From positions 124,001 through 188,000 of the forward strand of contig NZ_JASATW010000007.1 in the NCBI RefSeq assembly GCF_030405905.1: a stretch of DNA of 64,000 nucleotides. The letters are read 5' to 3'. Of this stretch, positions 9,243-17,680 are shown piece by piece; within the stretch, counting starts at the first letter, position 1; the number at the start of each line of letters is the position of its first letter. Below the pieces are notes generated by a model. That model was given only the letters and a program-made list of their open reading frames with translations. It was not told where the DNA came from and made no database searches. Source of the stretch: Sphaerothrix gracilis (GTDB taxonomy: Bacteria; Cyanobacteriota; Cyanobacteriia; Phormidesmidales; Phormidesmidaceae). The position numbers and the translations under genes are program-made.

Positions 9243-10192
9243 TATTCGTATTTCTCCTGGAACCGACGAACGAACCAAAAGCTGAAAACATTCAGCAGTA
9301 GCGTAATCACAAAGAGGGTCATGCCGACCGCAAAGAGAGTCTTAAACTCAATTGAGCCGTAGGGCGCATCTCCCTTAGTAACCTGGACAATAAAGGCCGT
9401 CATTGTCTGGACGGCGCTGCGAGGATCAAGGGTTAGAGTCGGACTCTGACCCGCCGCGAGAGTCACAATCATTGTCTCACCCACGGCTCTAGAAACACCT
9501 AGGACGATAGACGCCACAATTCCCGACAGGGCGGCTGGCAACACTACACCTGTGACTGTTTCCCGCTTAGTAGCTCCCAAGGCGTAAGATCCTTGCCTCA
9601 GGCTAGCAGGAACCGCAAAAATGGCATCTTCGCTCAGAGAAGCGACGGTCGGCAGAATTGCAAACCCTAGGACAATGCCTGCACTCAGGGAATTGAAGGT
9701 CGATAACCCTGGCACAAATGTTTTTAGAAAGGGGGTCACCATCAGTAGGGCAAAATAGCCGAAAACAACCGTAGGTACTCCAGCTAGAATTTCTAGAGCT
9801 GGCTTCAACCAGGCCCGCAGCGACCTAGGGGCATACTCGCTCAAACAAACTGCCGAAAGTAATCCCAGCGGTACAGCTACCAGCAGGCCAATCACTGAGG
9901 TTAAAAAAGTCCCGCACAGCAGCACGATGATGCCAAACCTAGGATTAGCAAATGTCGGCGACCAGCGGGTTGCGGTGAAAAACTCCCAAGGAGAAACTTC
10001 TAGAAAGAATTCAATCGTTTCAAAAATAAGCGTTAAGACAATGCCAATCGTCGTCGCGACTGAGACAAAGGCAAAAGCGCCAAAAAGAATAACAATAAAT
10101 TTCTGCGTTAGCTTACTGGCTGACCGGTTTGGCTGCCAGCGATCGCCGCGAACACTCTCTCCTAATGGTTTCGGTAAAACACTATCTGTCAT
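9242..10192 (-). CDS. pstC: Phosphate ABC transporter permease PstC
   Basis: The second membrane permease of the Pst importer, 316 residues with six hydrophobic segments. The first segment (FIVILFGAFAFVSVATTIGIVLTLIF) is followed by the family block WEFFTATRWSPTFANPRFGI, and the cytoplasmic docking loop reads AIFAVPASLRQGSYALGATKRETV. FGYFALLMVTPFLK is also typical of PstC. It lies 139 bases downstream of pstS, with a hairpin between them, and overlaps the pstA start by one base. Confidence 0.94.
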   Translation of the reverse strand: MTDSVLPKPLGESVRGDRWQPNRSASKLTQKFIVILFGAFAFVSVATTIGIVLTLIFETIEFFLEVSPWEFFTATRWSPTFANPRFGIIVLLCGTFLTSVIGLLVAVPLGLLSAVCLSEYAPRSLRAWLKPALEILAGVPTVVFGYFALLMVTPFLKTFVPGLSTFNSLSAGIVLGFAILPTVASLSEDAIFAVPASLRQGSYALGATKRETVTGVVLPAALSGIVASIVLGVSRAVGETMIVTLAAGQSPTLTLDPRSAVQTMTAFIVQVTKGDAPYGSIEFKTLFAVGMTLFVITLLLNVFSFWFVRRFQEKYE

Positions 10193-10218
10193 TTTGACCT
10201 TCCGCTTTCTATCGGCAG

Positions 10219-10236
10219 GCTGATAACTCTATCAGC
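10219..10236 (-). other. Hairpin in the pstS-pstC spacer
   Basis: Arms GCTGATA (10219-10225) and TATCAGC (10230-10236) with a four-base loop, in the 139-base gap between pstS and pstC. Such intercistronic structures often allow more binding protein than permease to be made, by partial termination or by protecting the upstream mRNA. No T-run follows, so an mRNA-stability role is more likely than termination; this is inference. Confidence 0.45.
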
Positions 10237-10331
10237 AAGCGTCTGCTTAAAATGTCCCCAAAGGCTATCAGAGCCAAGATTCCCAGAAAAAACCTCAGCT
10301 CTGACAGCAAACTCAGCGTCAGTTAAACCAA

Positions 10332-11345
10332 CTACTCAACAGTCTTGACTTCGCCCGACTCAAACTTCCCTTGAGCCTCGGAGTACTTTTCATCCGCCAT
10401 CGGCACATAACCTGTGTCGGCTACGTACTCTTTATTAGCCGGATCGAGGTAGAAGTCAACAAATGCCTGTACGGCTTCGTTTTCCTCAGCCGCCTGCTTG
10501 CTGACGTAGATACGCAGCGGACGGGACAGCGGCGTGTAGTTACCCTCTAGAACATTCTCTTCGCTCGGCTCGACGCAGCCTTCGCCAGAGTCGATGGCTA
10601 CTGCCTTCATGCTGTCCTGATTCTCGAAGTAGTAGGCATAGCCAAAGTAGCCCAGCGCATTGGTATCGCCTGCAACACCTTGAACCAGAACGTTGTCATC
10701 TTCGCTGGCGGTATAGTCACTGCGGCTTGCTCCCTCCTCACCGTTAATCTCCTCAGTGAAGTAGTCAAAGGTACCTGAGTCAGTGCCCGGCCCGTAAAGA
10801 ACCAAGGGAGCATCGGGAAAGCTAGGATCAACCTGATTCCAGTTTTCAACAGTGCCTTCAGCTTCAGGGGACCAGATGGTATTGAGCTGATCGATAGTGA
10901 GGCACTGAACCCAGTCGTTATCAGGATTAACCACAACGGTTAGAGCGTCAGTAGCCACCGGCAGTTCGATCATCTCGATGCCGTTAGCTTCGCAGTTTTC
11001 AATCTCTTCTGGCTTAACTTCGCGAGAAGCATCAGAAATTTGGGTTTCGCCATTGCAAAACTTCTCAAAACCACCGCCAGTTCCAGAAGCCCCTACCGTA
11101 ATCTGCACGCCAGGATTGGCTTTCTGAAACTCTTCGGCCATTGCCTCAGAGATCGGGAAAACTGTGCTAGAACCATCAATAGCAATGCTGCCAGAGAGTT
11201 CAGAACCGCCTTCAGCACTAGCTGTTTCAGATGCACCTTCTTCAGAAGTGGTGGTTTCACCACCGCCACAGGCTGCTAAGCCAGCTAGCAAAGCTACCAG
11301 AGAAACCGAATAAGCAAAACGCATAGTCCGCAAATTAAAAAACAT
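10332..11345 (-). CDS. pstS: Phosphate-binding lipoprotein PstS/SphX
   Basis: The phosphate-binding subunit of the Pst importer. From the chosen ATG (11345), preceded by GAGG at normal spacing, the protein has a lipoprotein signal peptide ending in the lipobox LAAC, an acidic Ser/Thr/Glu-rich linker, and a periplasmic-binding domain. Phosphate-contact motifs are GSSTVFPI, GASGTGGGFEKFCNGE, ISDASR and GPGTDSGTFDYF. This version (SGTFDYF, ALGYFGYAYY) resembles the PstS/SphX proteins common in cyanobacteria. An upstream in-frame start at 11399 would add an unlikely hydrophilic lead before the signal peptide. It is the first gene of the operon. Confidence 0.94.
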   Translation of the reverse strand: MFFNLRTMRFAYSVSLVALLAGLAACGGGETTTSEEGASETASAEGGSELSGSIAIDGSSTVFPISEAMAEEFQKANPGVQITVGASGTGGGFEKFCNGETQISDASREVKPEEIENCEANGIEMIELPVATDALTVVVNPDNDWVQCLTIDQLNTIWSPEAEGTVENWNQVDPSFPDAPLVLYGPGTDSGTFDYFTEEINGEEGASRSDYTASEDDNVLVQGVAGDTNALGYFGYAYYFENQDSMKAVAIDSGEGCVEPSEENVLEGNYTPLSRPLRIYVSKQAAEENEAVQAFVDFYLDPANKEYVADTGYVPMADEKYSEAQGKFESGEVKTVE

Positions 11346-11426
11346 CAAGTACCTCACTCCCTCACAAAAATTGATTCTGAACCGTTCAGAATTACTCACA
11401 TACTCGTGACGAAATCTACACCCTGA

Positions 11427-11445
11427 ACGTAAAGATCAGGTTAAG
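11427..11445 (-). promoter_or_regulatory. Pho-box-like direct repeat upstream of pstS
   Basis: On the minus strand two 8-base units, CTTAACCT and CTTTACGT, are separated by three bases (GAT). This matches the cyanobacterial Pho box (repeats of the CTTAACCT type spaced by three bases) bound by the SphR/PhoB response regulator. It ends 82 bases before the pstS start codon. The second unit is degenerate and a third is not clear. Confidence 0.7.
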
Positions 11446-11544
11446 AGCGGCCAAAAATCTGTCTTCGGTATCATAGGCAGGCAGCCAAAAAAGTTCATCT
11501 GGCTACGAATATTCTCACTGTAATATTTTTATGCACTACTTTTT

Positions 11545-11970
11545 ATGCACTACGTAATCTACGACGGTAACTGCAATCTCTGCACAACTTTAGTGCAGCT
11601 ACTGGAGCGACTCGATCAGGGACAGCGATTTCGTTACGTGCCCATGCAAGACGCAGCCACCTTAAACGAGTATCAGATTACGCCAGATGACTGTGAGATG
11701 GGCATGATTTTGCTAGATGCTGCGAATCCGCAGCGTCGCTGGCAAGGCAGTGACGCTGCGGAGGAAATTGGTCATTTACTACCGGCAGGCAACATCTTCA
11801 TCAGCGCCTATCAGGCTTTACCCGGTGTGAAATGGGCGGGCGATCGCGCCTATGAGCAAGTTCGGGACAACCGCTATGCGCTTTTCGGCAAACGGGACAG
11901 CACTTATACGTCAGCCTATCCGGTCTGCGCCGACGATAGCTGCGGTCAGTCCTTTGCCGAGAAACACTAA
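11545..11970 (+). CDS. DCC family thiol-disulfide oxidoreductase-like protein (DUF393)
   Basis: A 141-residue protein with the DUF393/DCC signature YDGNCNLC near the N-terminus (C10 and C13 forming CxxC) on a thioredoxin-like fold. A redox role on protein disulfides is predicted for the family, but substrates are unknown. The C-terminal part (YRYALFGKR-like region, then PVCADDSCG) contains two further cysteines, which is less usual. The start codon lies in the second copy of a 14-base tandem duplication (TTTTATGCACTAC twice, 11527-11553); the first copy's ATG is in another frame. No clear Shine-Dalgarno sequence is present. Confidence 0.8.
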   Translation: MHYVIYDGNCNLCTTLVQLLERLDQGQRFRYVPMQDAATLNEYQITPDDCEMGMILLDAANPQRRWQGSDAAEEIGHLLPAGNIFISAYQALPGVKWAGDRAYEQVRDNRYALFGKRDSTYTSAYPVCADDSCGQSFAEKH

Positions 11971-12069
11971 AACAGGCTGCCCGCGTCTCCCTCAGCATCT
12001 GGTGCTCAGCTAAAAGATGTGTTTGGCTTTCGATCGCTCTATGCAGCTTCCTTTGAATCTAATAAACCC

Positions 12070-12117
12070 AAAAACTAGCGATCGCGCTTATGGCAAAATC
12101 CCAAACGCGATCGCTAG
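12070..12117 (-). terminator. Terminator built from two HIP1 octamers
   Basis: A perfect 12-base inverted repeat, CTAGCGATCGCG (12075-12086) and CGCGATCGCTAG (12106-12117), with a 19-base loop. Each arm contains a GCGATCGC HIP1 octamer. On the minus strand the stem is followed by TTTTT, so it fits an intrinsic terminator for the peroxiredoxin-like gene, and it sits between convergent genes where it may work both ways. Confidence 0.7.
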
Positions 12118-12134
12118 CTCTGACTTTCAAATTC

Positions 12135-12659
12135 TTAGGCGGCTCCTCGAGTGGGATAGTCGTTTTGCAGAATGAAGTCTAGCCCGTCTAAAAGATCGTC
12201 GAAGGTAGGACGGGCGAACGGGGCGTTATTGAGGCCGACATAGTACAGCTCGCCTGTGGGACGAATCAGATACAGAGCCGGTTCACCAAACAGATCAGGT
12301 TCTTTGTCAGCAGCACCCGCTGAAATATAAAGTCCCCAGCGGCGCATATCATCAATGCTGAAGTCGTAGCCAACTGTAAGGGCATTGACGTCCCAGTCTG
12401 AGTGAGTCTCTTTGGCTCGCTCAGCACTGTCACCGCTGATGGCAATTGGCTCAACCCCGATCTGGGCAAAGCGATCGAGCTTTTGTTCCAGTTCCTCTAA
12501 ATAGGTCTTACAGATAGGACAGTGGAGTCCTCGGTAAAAAACGACCATCGTGAAGTTTTCAGGGGACTGGTTAGCCAGGTTCCACGGCTTGCCCGCAACC
12601 GTCTTGACGGTCAGCTCAGGGGCGGGAGTGCCCGGCATCAGTTTTGTCGATGTTGTCAT
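12135..12659 (-). CDS. Peroxiredoxin-like (AhpC/TSA superfamily) protein
   Basis: A 174-residue thioredoxin-fold protein of the AhpC/TSA superfamily. It opens with PGTPAPELTVKTVAGKPWNL and carries FYRGLHCPICKTYL, with C47 and C50 as a CxxC pair. Classical peroxiredoxins have PxxxTxxC around the peroxidatic cysteine, so this is the peroxiredoxin-like subgroup with a thioredoxin-type CxxC; it may reduce peroxides or act as a thiol oxidoreductase. The later segment ALYLIRPTGELYYVGLNNAPFARP is typical of this subgroup. Convergent with the DCC-family gene. Confidence 0.82.
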   Translation of the reverse strand: MTTSTKLMPGTPAPELTVKTVAGKPWNLANQSPENFTMVVFYRGLHCPICKTYLEELEQKLDRFAQIGVEPIAISGDSAERAKETHSDWDVNALTVGYDFSIDDMRRWGLYISAGAADKEPDLFGEPALYLIRPTGELYYVGLNNAPFARPTFDDLLDGLDFILQNDYPTRGAA

Positions 12660-12865
12660 AAGGTTTAAACATGTCCTGCTGGCTCAGATTACCGAAGGCC
12701 AGCGGCAGCTCGCCTCTACAAAGCGGCAGACAGCCGACTAGATGCGGTTAATCTCTTTCTAAAGCGGTAGACAGCGTTCGGGGACAGCTGTTGTCCTCTC
12801 GGTTACGCACATTTGCCGTAAGCTTAGTAATTTCAATCCTAGGCACAACGCCGCTACGGCAGACA

Positions 12866-13483
12866 CTAAAGCTGAGCTAACCAATGAGGATAGGCATAGG
12901 AAGCGGATAGTTCCAACTGAGGTAGATTTTGGGTTGATGCTGACAGCCAGGATAGGGTTAGCTGCAAAGCCGCTAGGGACTGCTGCGAACTGCCGGAAGC
13001 TTCTAAGCCAACTGTCCACCAGGCTTGATGGGCGGCTTCTAGCTGAGTGAGTTCTAGGCTACAGGCTTGGCTGACTCGCTTTTGCGGCTCAGTTGGCGTA
13101 ACCTGATTGTTTTCAACCTGGTAGATGCGCTGCGATCGCGCTTTTGTGACTTCGATCCAGCTTTCACTCTGCAAGTACGCCTGCAACTGAGGATGGTCAC
13201 GACTGGCTGCATCCGTATGACTCCACTTAATCCAGCGCTCTAGCTGACCTGCCCAGCGATCGCCTGCCTGCGCCTGCCCCAGCGCCGCCTGTCGCCACTT
13301 CACCTCTAGACTGCCTTGACGAAACTTCACCCCTAGAAACGTGTCGTGGGGGAGTAACAGATAGCAGTCTGTTCGCCTTTCTTGGGCAATCGGCACAGCC
13401 CCTAGCTCTGAGGCAAACCAGTCAGTCAGCGATCGCGGCAGCTTCCCGGTCTGGAACCAGCGCACTTCCGTTGTTAGCAGCAT
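12866..13483 (-). CDS. Conserved hypothetical protein, possibly CYTH-like
   Basis: A 205-residue soluble protein that I do not recognise with certainty. The start (TEVRWFQTGKLP), DCYLLLP, GVKFRQGSLEVKWRQ and a later WIEVTKARSQRIYQV give alternating charged strands that resemble CYTH/triphosphate-tunnel proteins, but the signature ExExK is not present, so the assignment is weak. Trp is frequent. It lies divergent from the glutathione S-transferase gene with 68 bases between start codons, so the two may share a regulatory region. A 206-base gap with no gene follows. Confidence 0.6.
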   Translation of the reverse strand: MLLTTEVRWFQTGKLPRSLTDWFASELGAVPIAQERRTDCYLLLPHDTFLGVKFRQGSLEVKWRQAALGQAQAGDRWAGQLERWIKWSHTDAASRDHPQLQAYLQSESWIEVTKARSQRIYQVENNQVTPTEPQKRVSQACSLELTQLEAAHQAWWTVGLEASGSSQQSLAALQLTLSWLSASTQNLPQLELSASYAYPHWLAQL

Positions 13484-13551
13484 GGGCGATGCAGATGAAT
13501 TTCAGCTTTGCCCTTTATCATTAACGTGAATTGCCAACGGTCTTCAAACTC

Positions 13552-14241
13552 ATGCCACAACCCATCGATCTTTATTACTGGCCTACCCCTAACGGCTGGA
13601 AAATCAGCATTTGCCTGGAGGAAATGGGCCTGCCCTACAACACCATTCCGGTCAACATTATGGCAGGGGATCAGTTCAAGCCAGAGTTTCTTCAAGTCAG
13701 CCCCAACAATAAAATGCCTGCCATTGTAGATCCAGAGGGGCCAGAACAGGAACCCATCTCCCTGTTTGAGTCCGGCGCAATTTTGCTCTATCTAGCCGAC
13801 AAGACCGGGCAGTTTATGGCGGAAAGTTCGGGCGATCGCTACGTTACGCTGCAATGGCTGATGTTTCAGATGGGCAGCATTGGCCCCATGTTGGGACAAG
13901 CCCATCACTTTCGCCAGTACGCACCGGAGAAAATTCCCTATGCGATCGATCGCTACACCAATGAAGCTGCCCGTCTGTATGGCGTTTTAGATAAGCGATT
14001 AGAGGAAGTTGAGTATGTCGCCGGGGACTATTCAATTGCCGATATGGCCATCTTTCCCTGGCTGATTTCCTATGAAAATCAGGGCCAAAATTTGGCTGAC
14101 TACCCCCAGGTGAAGCGCTGGTTTGAGGCCATTAATCAGCGGCCTGCGGTACAGGCAGGCTTGGCCCTGCTGCGCGACGAACGCAGCCGGGTCAAGATGG
14201 ACGATACCGCGCGGCAAAATCTTTTTGGTAAGCGCAGTTGA
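13552..14241 (+). CDS. Glutathione S-transferase family protein
   Basis: A cytosolic glutathione S-transferase-like protein of about 229 residues. The N-terminal thioredoxin-like domain starts PQPIDLYYWPTPNGWKISICLEEMGLPY and contains NNKMPAIVD and LFESGAILLYLADK, the glutathione-binding cis-Pro and E-S elements. The C-terminal helical domain has YSIADMAIFPWL, the conserved N-capping box region. The resemblance is to the YfcG/Ure2-like class, which often acts as disulfide-bond oxidoreductase. ATG at 13552 is preferred; a TTG at 13531 would add seven residues. The stop overlaps the glutaminase start (TGATG). Confidence 0.9.
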   Translation: MPQPIDLYYWPTPNGWKISICLEEMGLPYNTIPVNIMAGDQFKPEFLQVSPNNKMPAIVDPEGPEQEPISLFESGAILLYLADKTGQFMAESSGDRYVTLQWLMFQMGSIGPMLGQAHHFRQYAPEKIPYAIDRYTNEAARLYGVLDKRLEEVEYVAGDYSIADMAIFPWLISYENQGQNLADYPQVKRWFEAINQRPAVQAGLALLRDERSRVKMDDTARQNLFGKRS

Positions 14242-15203
14242 TGTCTCAGTTCCAGCAGTTTCTTAAAGCGCTTCATGAAAAATATCAGCCGTTGACGGAC
14301 GGGCATGCTGCTAGCTACATCCCAGAGCTGACTAAGGCTGATCCAAACTGGTTTGCCATCAGCGTGGTGACGGTAAACGGCCAGACCTACGAGGTGGGTG
14401 ACTTTGAGCAGACCTTCACGATTCAGTCCATTTCTAAGGTCTGCACCTACGGCATGGCCCTGGAAGACCACGGTCGGGAAGCCCTATTGCATAAGGTGGG
14501 GGTTGAACCAACGGGAGATCCGTTTAATTCTCTCATCCGCCTAGACGAAGACTCCAAGCGCCCAGACAACCCCATGATCAACGCCGGAGCGATCGCCACC
14601 ACAAGCCTGATCAAAGGTACTGACCCCACTGAGCGACTGAATCGGCTGATGGCGATGTTTCGCCGCTATGTCGGCCATGAAGTGTTCATCGACATTTCCA
14701 CCTTCATGTCCGAGCGCTCCACTGGGCACCGCAATCGGGCAATGGCTCATCTAATGCTGAATTTTGGCATGATTACTGGCGCAATTGAGGAGGCGCTAGA
14801 CCTTTATTTTCAGCAGTGTGCGCTTTTAGTCAACTGCCACGACCTAGCGCTGATGGCAGCTACGCTAGCGAATCGTGGTATTAACCCGGTGACTCAGGAA
14901 CAAGCAATCAATCCAGACTATGTACGCGATATTCTCAGCGTTATGTACACCTGCGGCATGTACAACTTTGCCGGGGAATGGGCCTACCGGGTGGGCATTC
15001 CGGCGAAAAGCGGTGTTTCCGGTGGGATTTTAGCTGTAGTGCCCAATCAGGCGGGGATTGCGGTGTTTTCGCCGCTGTTAGACAAAAATGGCAATAGCGT
15101 ACGGGGACTGCGGGTATTTGAGGAACTGTCGCAAAAATATGGGTTTCACCTGTTCGATCTCTCGATGGGCAAATGTAGCTTTCTAGACTCTTTAGCGGAG
15201 TAG
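14241..15203 (+). CDS. glsA: Glutaminase A
   Basis: Hydrolyses glutamine to glutamate and ammonia in the cytoplasm. The 320 residues belong to the serine-dependent beta-lactamase-like glutaminase family: catalytic S63-x-x-K66 (SISK), PDNPMINAGAIA, FGMITGAIEEALDLYF, YTCGMYNFAGEWAYRVGIPAKSGVSGGI, which supplies the second catalytic tyrosine region, and a normal family length. The ATG shares bases with the GST stop (TGATG), so the two genes are translationally coupled. A link between GST and glutaminase through glutamate and glutathione supply is possible but inferred. Confidence 0.95.
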   Translation: MSQFQQFLKALHEKYQPLTDGHAASYIPELTKADPNWFAISVVTVNGQTYEVGDFEQTFTIQSISKVCTYGMALEDHGREALLHKVGVEPTGDPFNSLIRLDEDSKRPDNPMINAGAIATTSLIKGTDPTERLNRLMAMFRRYVGHEVFIDISTFMSERSTGHRNRAMAHLMLNFGMITGAIEEALDLYFQQCALLVNCHDLALMAATLANRGINPVTQEQAINPDYVRDILSVMYTCGMYNFAGEWAYRVGIPAKSGVSGGILAVVPNQAGIAVFSPLLDKNGNSVRGLRVFEELSQKYGFHLFDLSMGKCSFLDSLAE

Positions 15204-15346
15204 CTTCTATGTCGGCTACATATTTTATCCGGGGTATTTGGGGTATTTAGATTTTTGACTCCAGACGGTAGCCGCCTGGAGTCGATGGGTAATCGCATAA
15301 GCTTTGTCTTCTCATGCTGCTCCGGTTATCTCAGTCTTTGCCCCGG

Positions 15347-15541
15347 CTACCCACTTGAAACAAACTCTGGCAGATAGCACTCTTTAAATATCTGCTTTAC
15401 CCAATTGTCTTTGATCATCAACTGCTTTAGGGCTTCAAACAGGTATTCTTGAGCTTCTTCTAGGGTTAGGCTGTCAACTTGCTGTCTGAGAACCTGTAGC
15501 CTAAACTGTTGCTCTATCGTCAATACATCTGGCTTATTCAT
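15347..15541 (-). CDS. nblA: Phycobilisome degradation protein NblA
   Basis: A 64-residue protein matching NblA: LTIEQQFRLQVLRQQVDSLTLEEAQEYLFEALKQLMIKDNWVKQIFK follows the family pattern (EQQF, L-x-x-AQ-E, M-KDN). NblA dimers bind phycobiliproteins and hand phycobilisomes to a ClpC-containing protease during nitrogen or sulfur starvation, bleaching the cell. A GGGG-rich Shine-Dalgarno sequence precedes the ATG. nblA is commonly controlled by NtcA and NblR; I found no perfect GTA-N8-TAC site upstream. It is a single gene, convergent with glsA. Confidence 0.92.
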   Translation of the reverse strand: MNKPDVLTIEQQFRLQVLRQQVDSLTLEEAQEYLFEALKQLMIKDNWVKQIFKECYLPEFVSSG

Positions 15542-16422
15542 AGTTTCCCCCTGGGTTTAATAAAACCTGCAACCAGCCTTGAAACACCGATTCACGGGGA
15601 ATCTAATCCTCAGCCATTAGGGCAAAAATGCTCTAGCCGGAGCGATCGCTAATGGTCTGAAGGTAACTGTGTCGTAGTCCTATAGTCTTGAAGCTGTTGC
15701 AGCGTGGTTTGAACTTAAAGAACACGTTTATCTCTAGACTCTTCTATTTGCATTATAGCTATTCCGATATTCTGTTGACAGTTATTGCTCAATGTTTAGC
15801 AACAACTTGTCCACTATAAAAAGCATTCCCTGGAGATTACAAAACTAAAAGCGGAAAGCGATCGTTGCTCAGCTTATCGCCAGTTTGTAGGCAATAAATT
15901 CTAAAAATGTTTCTATGTTCTGCAAATAAAGCATTTGAGGGCTGATTACTCTTGAAGTGTCAAAAAATTGTTTTGCTATTTCTTCCGGTAATCGTTTAGC
16001 CAGAGAATACGTCAGGGATCATTGTCGAAGCATCTCAAAAGCCTTTATTTCGTTGTTTTTATGCTCAGGTCAGCATCTACATTCAGTCCAAAATATTTCT
16101 TGAAGCTTAAGAAATCTAAGCAATCGCCGCTTTTTATAACTTCAGATAGATGCTTCTATAAATAGTTAAACTATCTTGATGAAATCAGTTTGATTTGCCA
16201 GCATTCTAAAAATTCCGGAAATTTTCACATCTTTTTACCCAAGCTGAATTGTATATTTCAGTCTATAAGCAGAGGATGTCATAGCCCCATCTGCTCAGAA
16301 TTTGCAAGCTTACTGCTTCGTAAACGATGCTTTCGCGCAGCACTCGCTCCCCTAGGAAAGTAATAGTCTCCTGAGTCAGGCTGCAAGGATATTGTCTTGA
16401 GCGTAGATCTAAAAATAGCTCT
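15542..16422. other. AT-rich non-coding stretch upstream of nblA
   Basis: About 880 bases without a credible gene. Base composition is visibly richer in A+T than the flanking genes. It must contain the nblA promoter near its left end. A short open frame at 16263-16466 on the minus strand overlaps the acetyltransferase 3' end and has no recognisable family. The stretch may be a decayed gene or a former insertion site, but no repeats or transposase fragments were seen. Confidence 0.5.
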
Positions 16423-16920
16423 CTAAAGCGCCTTTTCAAACCACTCGACATCCCAGTAGCGATCAAACTTGCGCCCCACTTCTTGATAAGTTCCTACACT
16501 CATGAAGCCAAACTTTTTATGCAGTGCGATCGAGGCGGTATTGGGCAAAGTGATTCCGGCATAGGCCCGATGTACGTCTTCCTTCGCTAACGCCTCAAAC
16601 AGGGTTTGATAGAGCTGACTGCCAAGCCCCTTACCATGAGCTTTTGGATTGAGATAGACGCTAGTTTCAACGGAGGTGTCATAGGCAGCTTTGGTGCGGA
16701 GCTGGCTACTGCTGGCATAACCAACCACTTCACCTGACAGTTCTGCCACGAAAAGCTGATGCCGCCCGGTTTCGGCGTAGTGATGAAACCACCGCGATCG
16801 CTGCTCTACCGTAAAAGGCTCAACGTCAAAGGTGATGGCAGTGGTGCGAATATAGTGGTTGTAAAGATCAGTGAGAGAGGGGACGTCAGAAACGCAAGGC
16901 CGACGAATGAGGATAGACAT
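16423..16920 (-). CDS. GNAT family N-acetyltransferase, phosphinothricin acetyltransferase-like
   Basis: A 165-residue acetyl-CoA-dependent acetyltransferase. The start LIRRPCVSDVPSLTDLYNHYI and TFDVEPFTVEQRSRWF, the strand SVYLNPKAHGKGLGSQLYQTLFEAL with the pyrophosphate-binding GKGLG loop, and ITLPNTASIALHKKFGFMSVGTYQEVGRKFDRYWDV match the phosphinothricin/methionine-sulfoximine acetyltransferase (Pat/YncA) branch of GNATs. These proteins acylate amino-acid analogues or amines; the natural substrate here is unknown. It lies 27 bases downstream of the reductase gene on the same strand, so they probably share a transcript. Confidence 0.88.
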   Translation of the reverse strand: MSILIRRPCVSDVPSLTDLYNHYIRTTAITFDVEPFTVEQRSRWFHHYAETGRHQLFVAELSGEVVGYASSSQLRTKAAYDTSVETSVYLNPKAHGKGLGSQLYQTLFEALAKEDVHRAYAGITLPNTASIALHKKFGFMSVGTYQEVGRKFDRYWDVEWFEKAL

Positions 16921-16947
16921 AAAATAGTGTCGCAGCGTGCGACATGG

Positions 16948-17628
16948 CTAGGACAGGTTGGAAGTTTGACGTCCGCCTAGCCTTTGCCCCGAAGCCGCAG
17001 GTAAGACATTCACAGAAATTGTGGCATAGGGAGTTTTCATTTGACCGATCAGCATGAGTCGAATAAAGTCCCCTAGCCCCTCTACCAGGCGAGCGTGACG
17101 TAGCTCCCCACAGTCAACCGGAACAAAGCCAATCTCTTCTGCTAGCTGCATAACTGTTTGACGAGCTTCACCATCATCAGCACAGACGAAAACGGAAACT
17201 CCATAGTCCCTGAGCGGATCAGGCGCTAGCTCAAATACTTCTTGAGCCATCGTATTGAAAGCTTTAACCACTTTTGCCTTGGGCGCTTCCATAGCCAATT
17301 TTTCAGCCAGAGACTGCTCAATCGGAGGATAGGCAAATCCCTCTGGAATTTCAGAGTTATTGCAGTCGATCAGAATCTTGTCGTCCAGGATGTCAAGGGA
17401 GGTAAAGACCTCTGCCGGATTAATCCCGCGCGCCGTGTAGAGCAGCACATCGCCGAAGCTAGCTGCTTCGTCGTTAGTACCTCCCTGGGTTCCGTCTTCG
17501 GCCAGTGCAGCGACTGACTGCCCCTTCTCTTGAGTCCGCGAACCAAAGAAAACTTCATGCCCTTGCTCAGCCCACAGCAATCCTAAAGAACGCCCCATGT
17601 TGCCACTGCCGATAATCCCAATTTTCAT
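16948..17628 (-). CDS. NADP-dependent F420 reductase-like oxidoreductase
   Basis: A 226-residue Rossmann-fold protein of the NADP oxidoreductase/F420-dependent family. The N-terminal dinucleotide loop is GIIGSGNMG, followed by GSRTQEKG, which suits the NADPH 2'-phosphate, and later VKAFNTMAQEV and VFVCADDGEA. Cyanobacteria generally lack deazaflavin F420-dependent metabolism of the archaeal type, so the physiological electron partner is unclear. It precedes the acetyltransferase on the same strand. The last 20 residues are low in recognisable structure and may be a divergent C-terminus. Confidence 0.82.
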   Translation of the reverse strand: MKIGIIGSGNMGRSLGLLWAEQGHEVFFGSRTQEKGQSVAALAEDGTQGGTNDEAASFGDVLLYTARGINPAEVFTSLDILDDKILIDCNNSEIPEGFAYPPIEQSLAEKLAMEAPKAKVVKAFNTMAQEVFELAPDPLRDYGVSVFVCADDGEARQTVMQLAEEIGFVPVDCGELRHARLVEGLGDFIRLMLIGQMKTPYATISVNVLPAASGQRLGGRQTSNLS

Positions 17629-17680
17629 AGCTGCTTTAGCCTTTCATTGAACATGAACACATCAGGCAATGATGACTCTA

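Noticed and set aside
15542..15900. NtcA site upstream of nblA
   Set aside because: No GTA-N8-TAC match was found by reading; nblA may still be NtcA-controlled through a degenerate or indirect site.
16263..16466. 67-codon open frame on the minus strand
   Set aside because: It overlaps the end of the acetyltransferase gene, lies in an AT-rich non-coding stretch and resembles no family I know.
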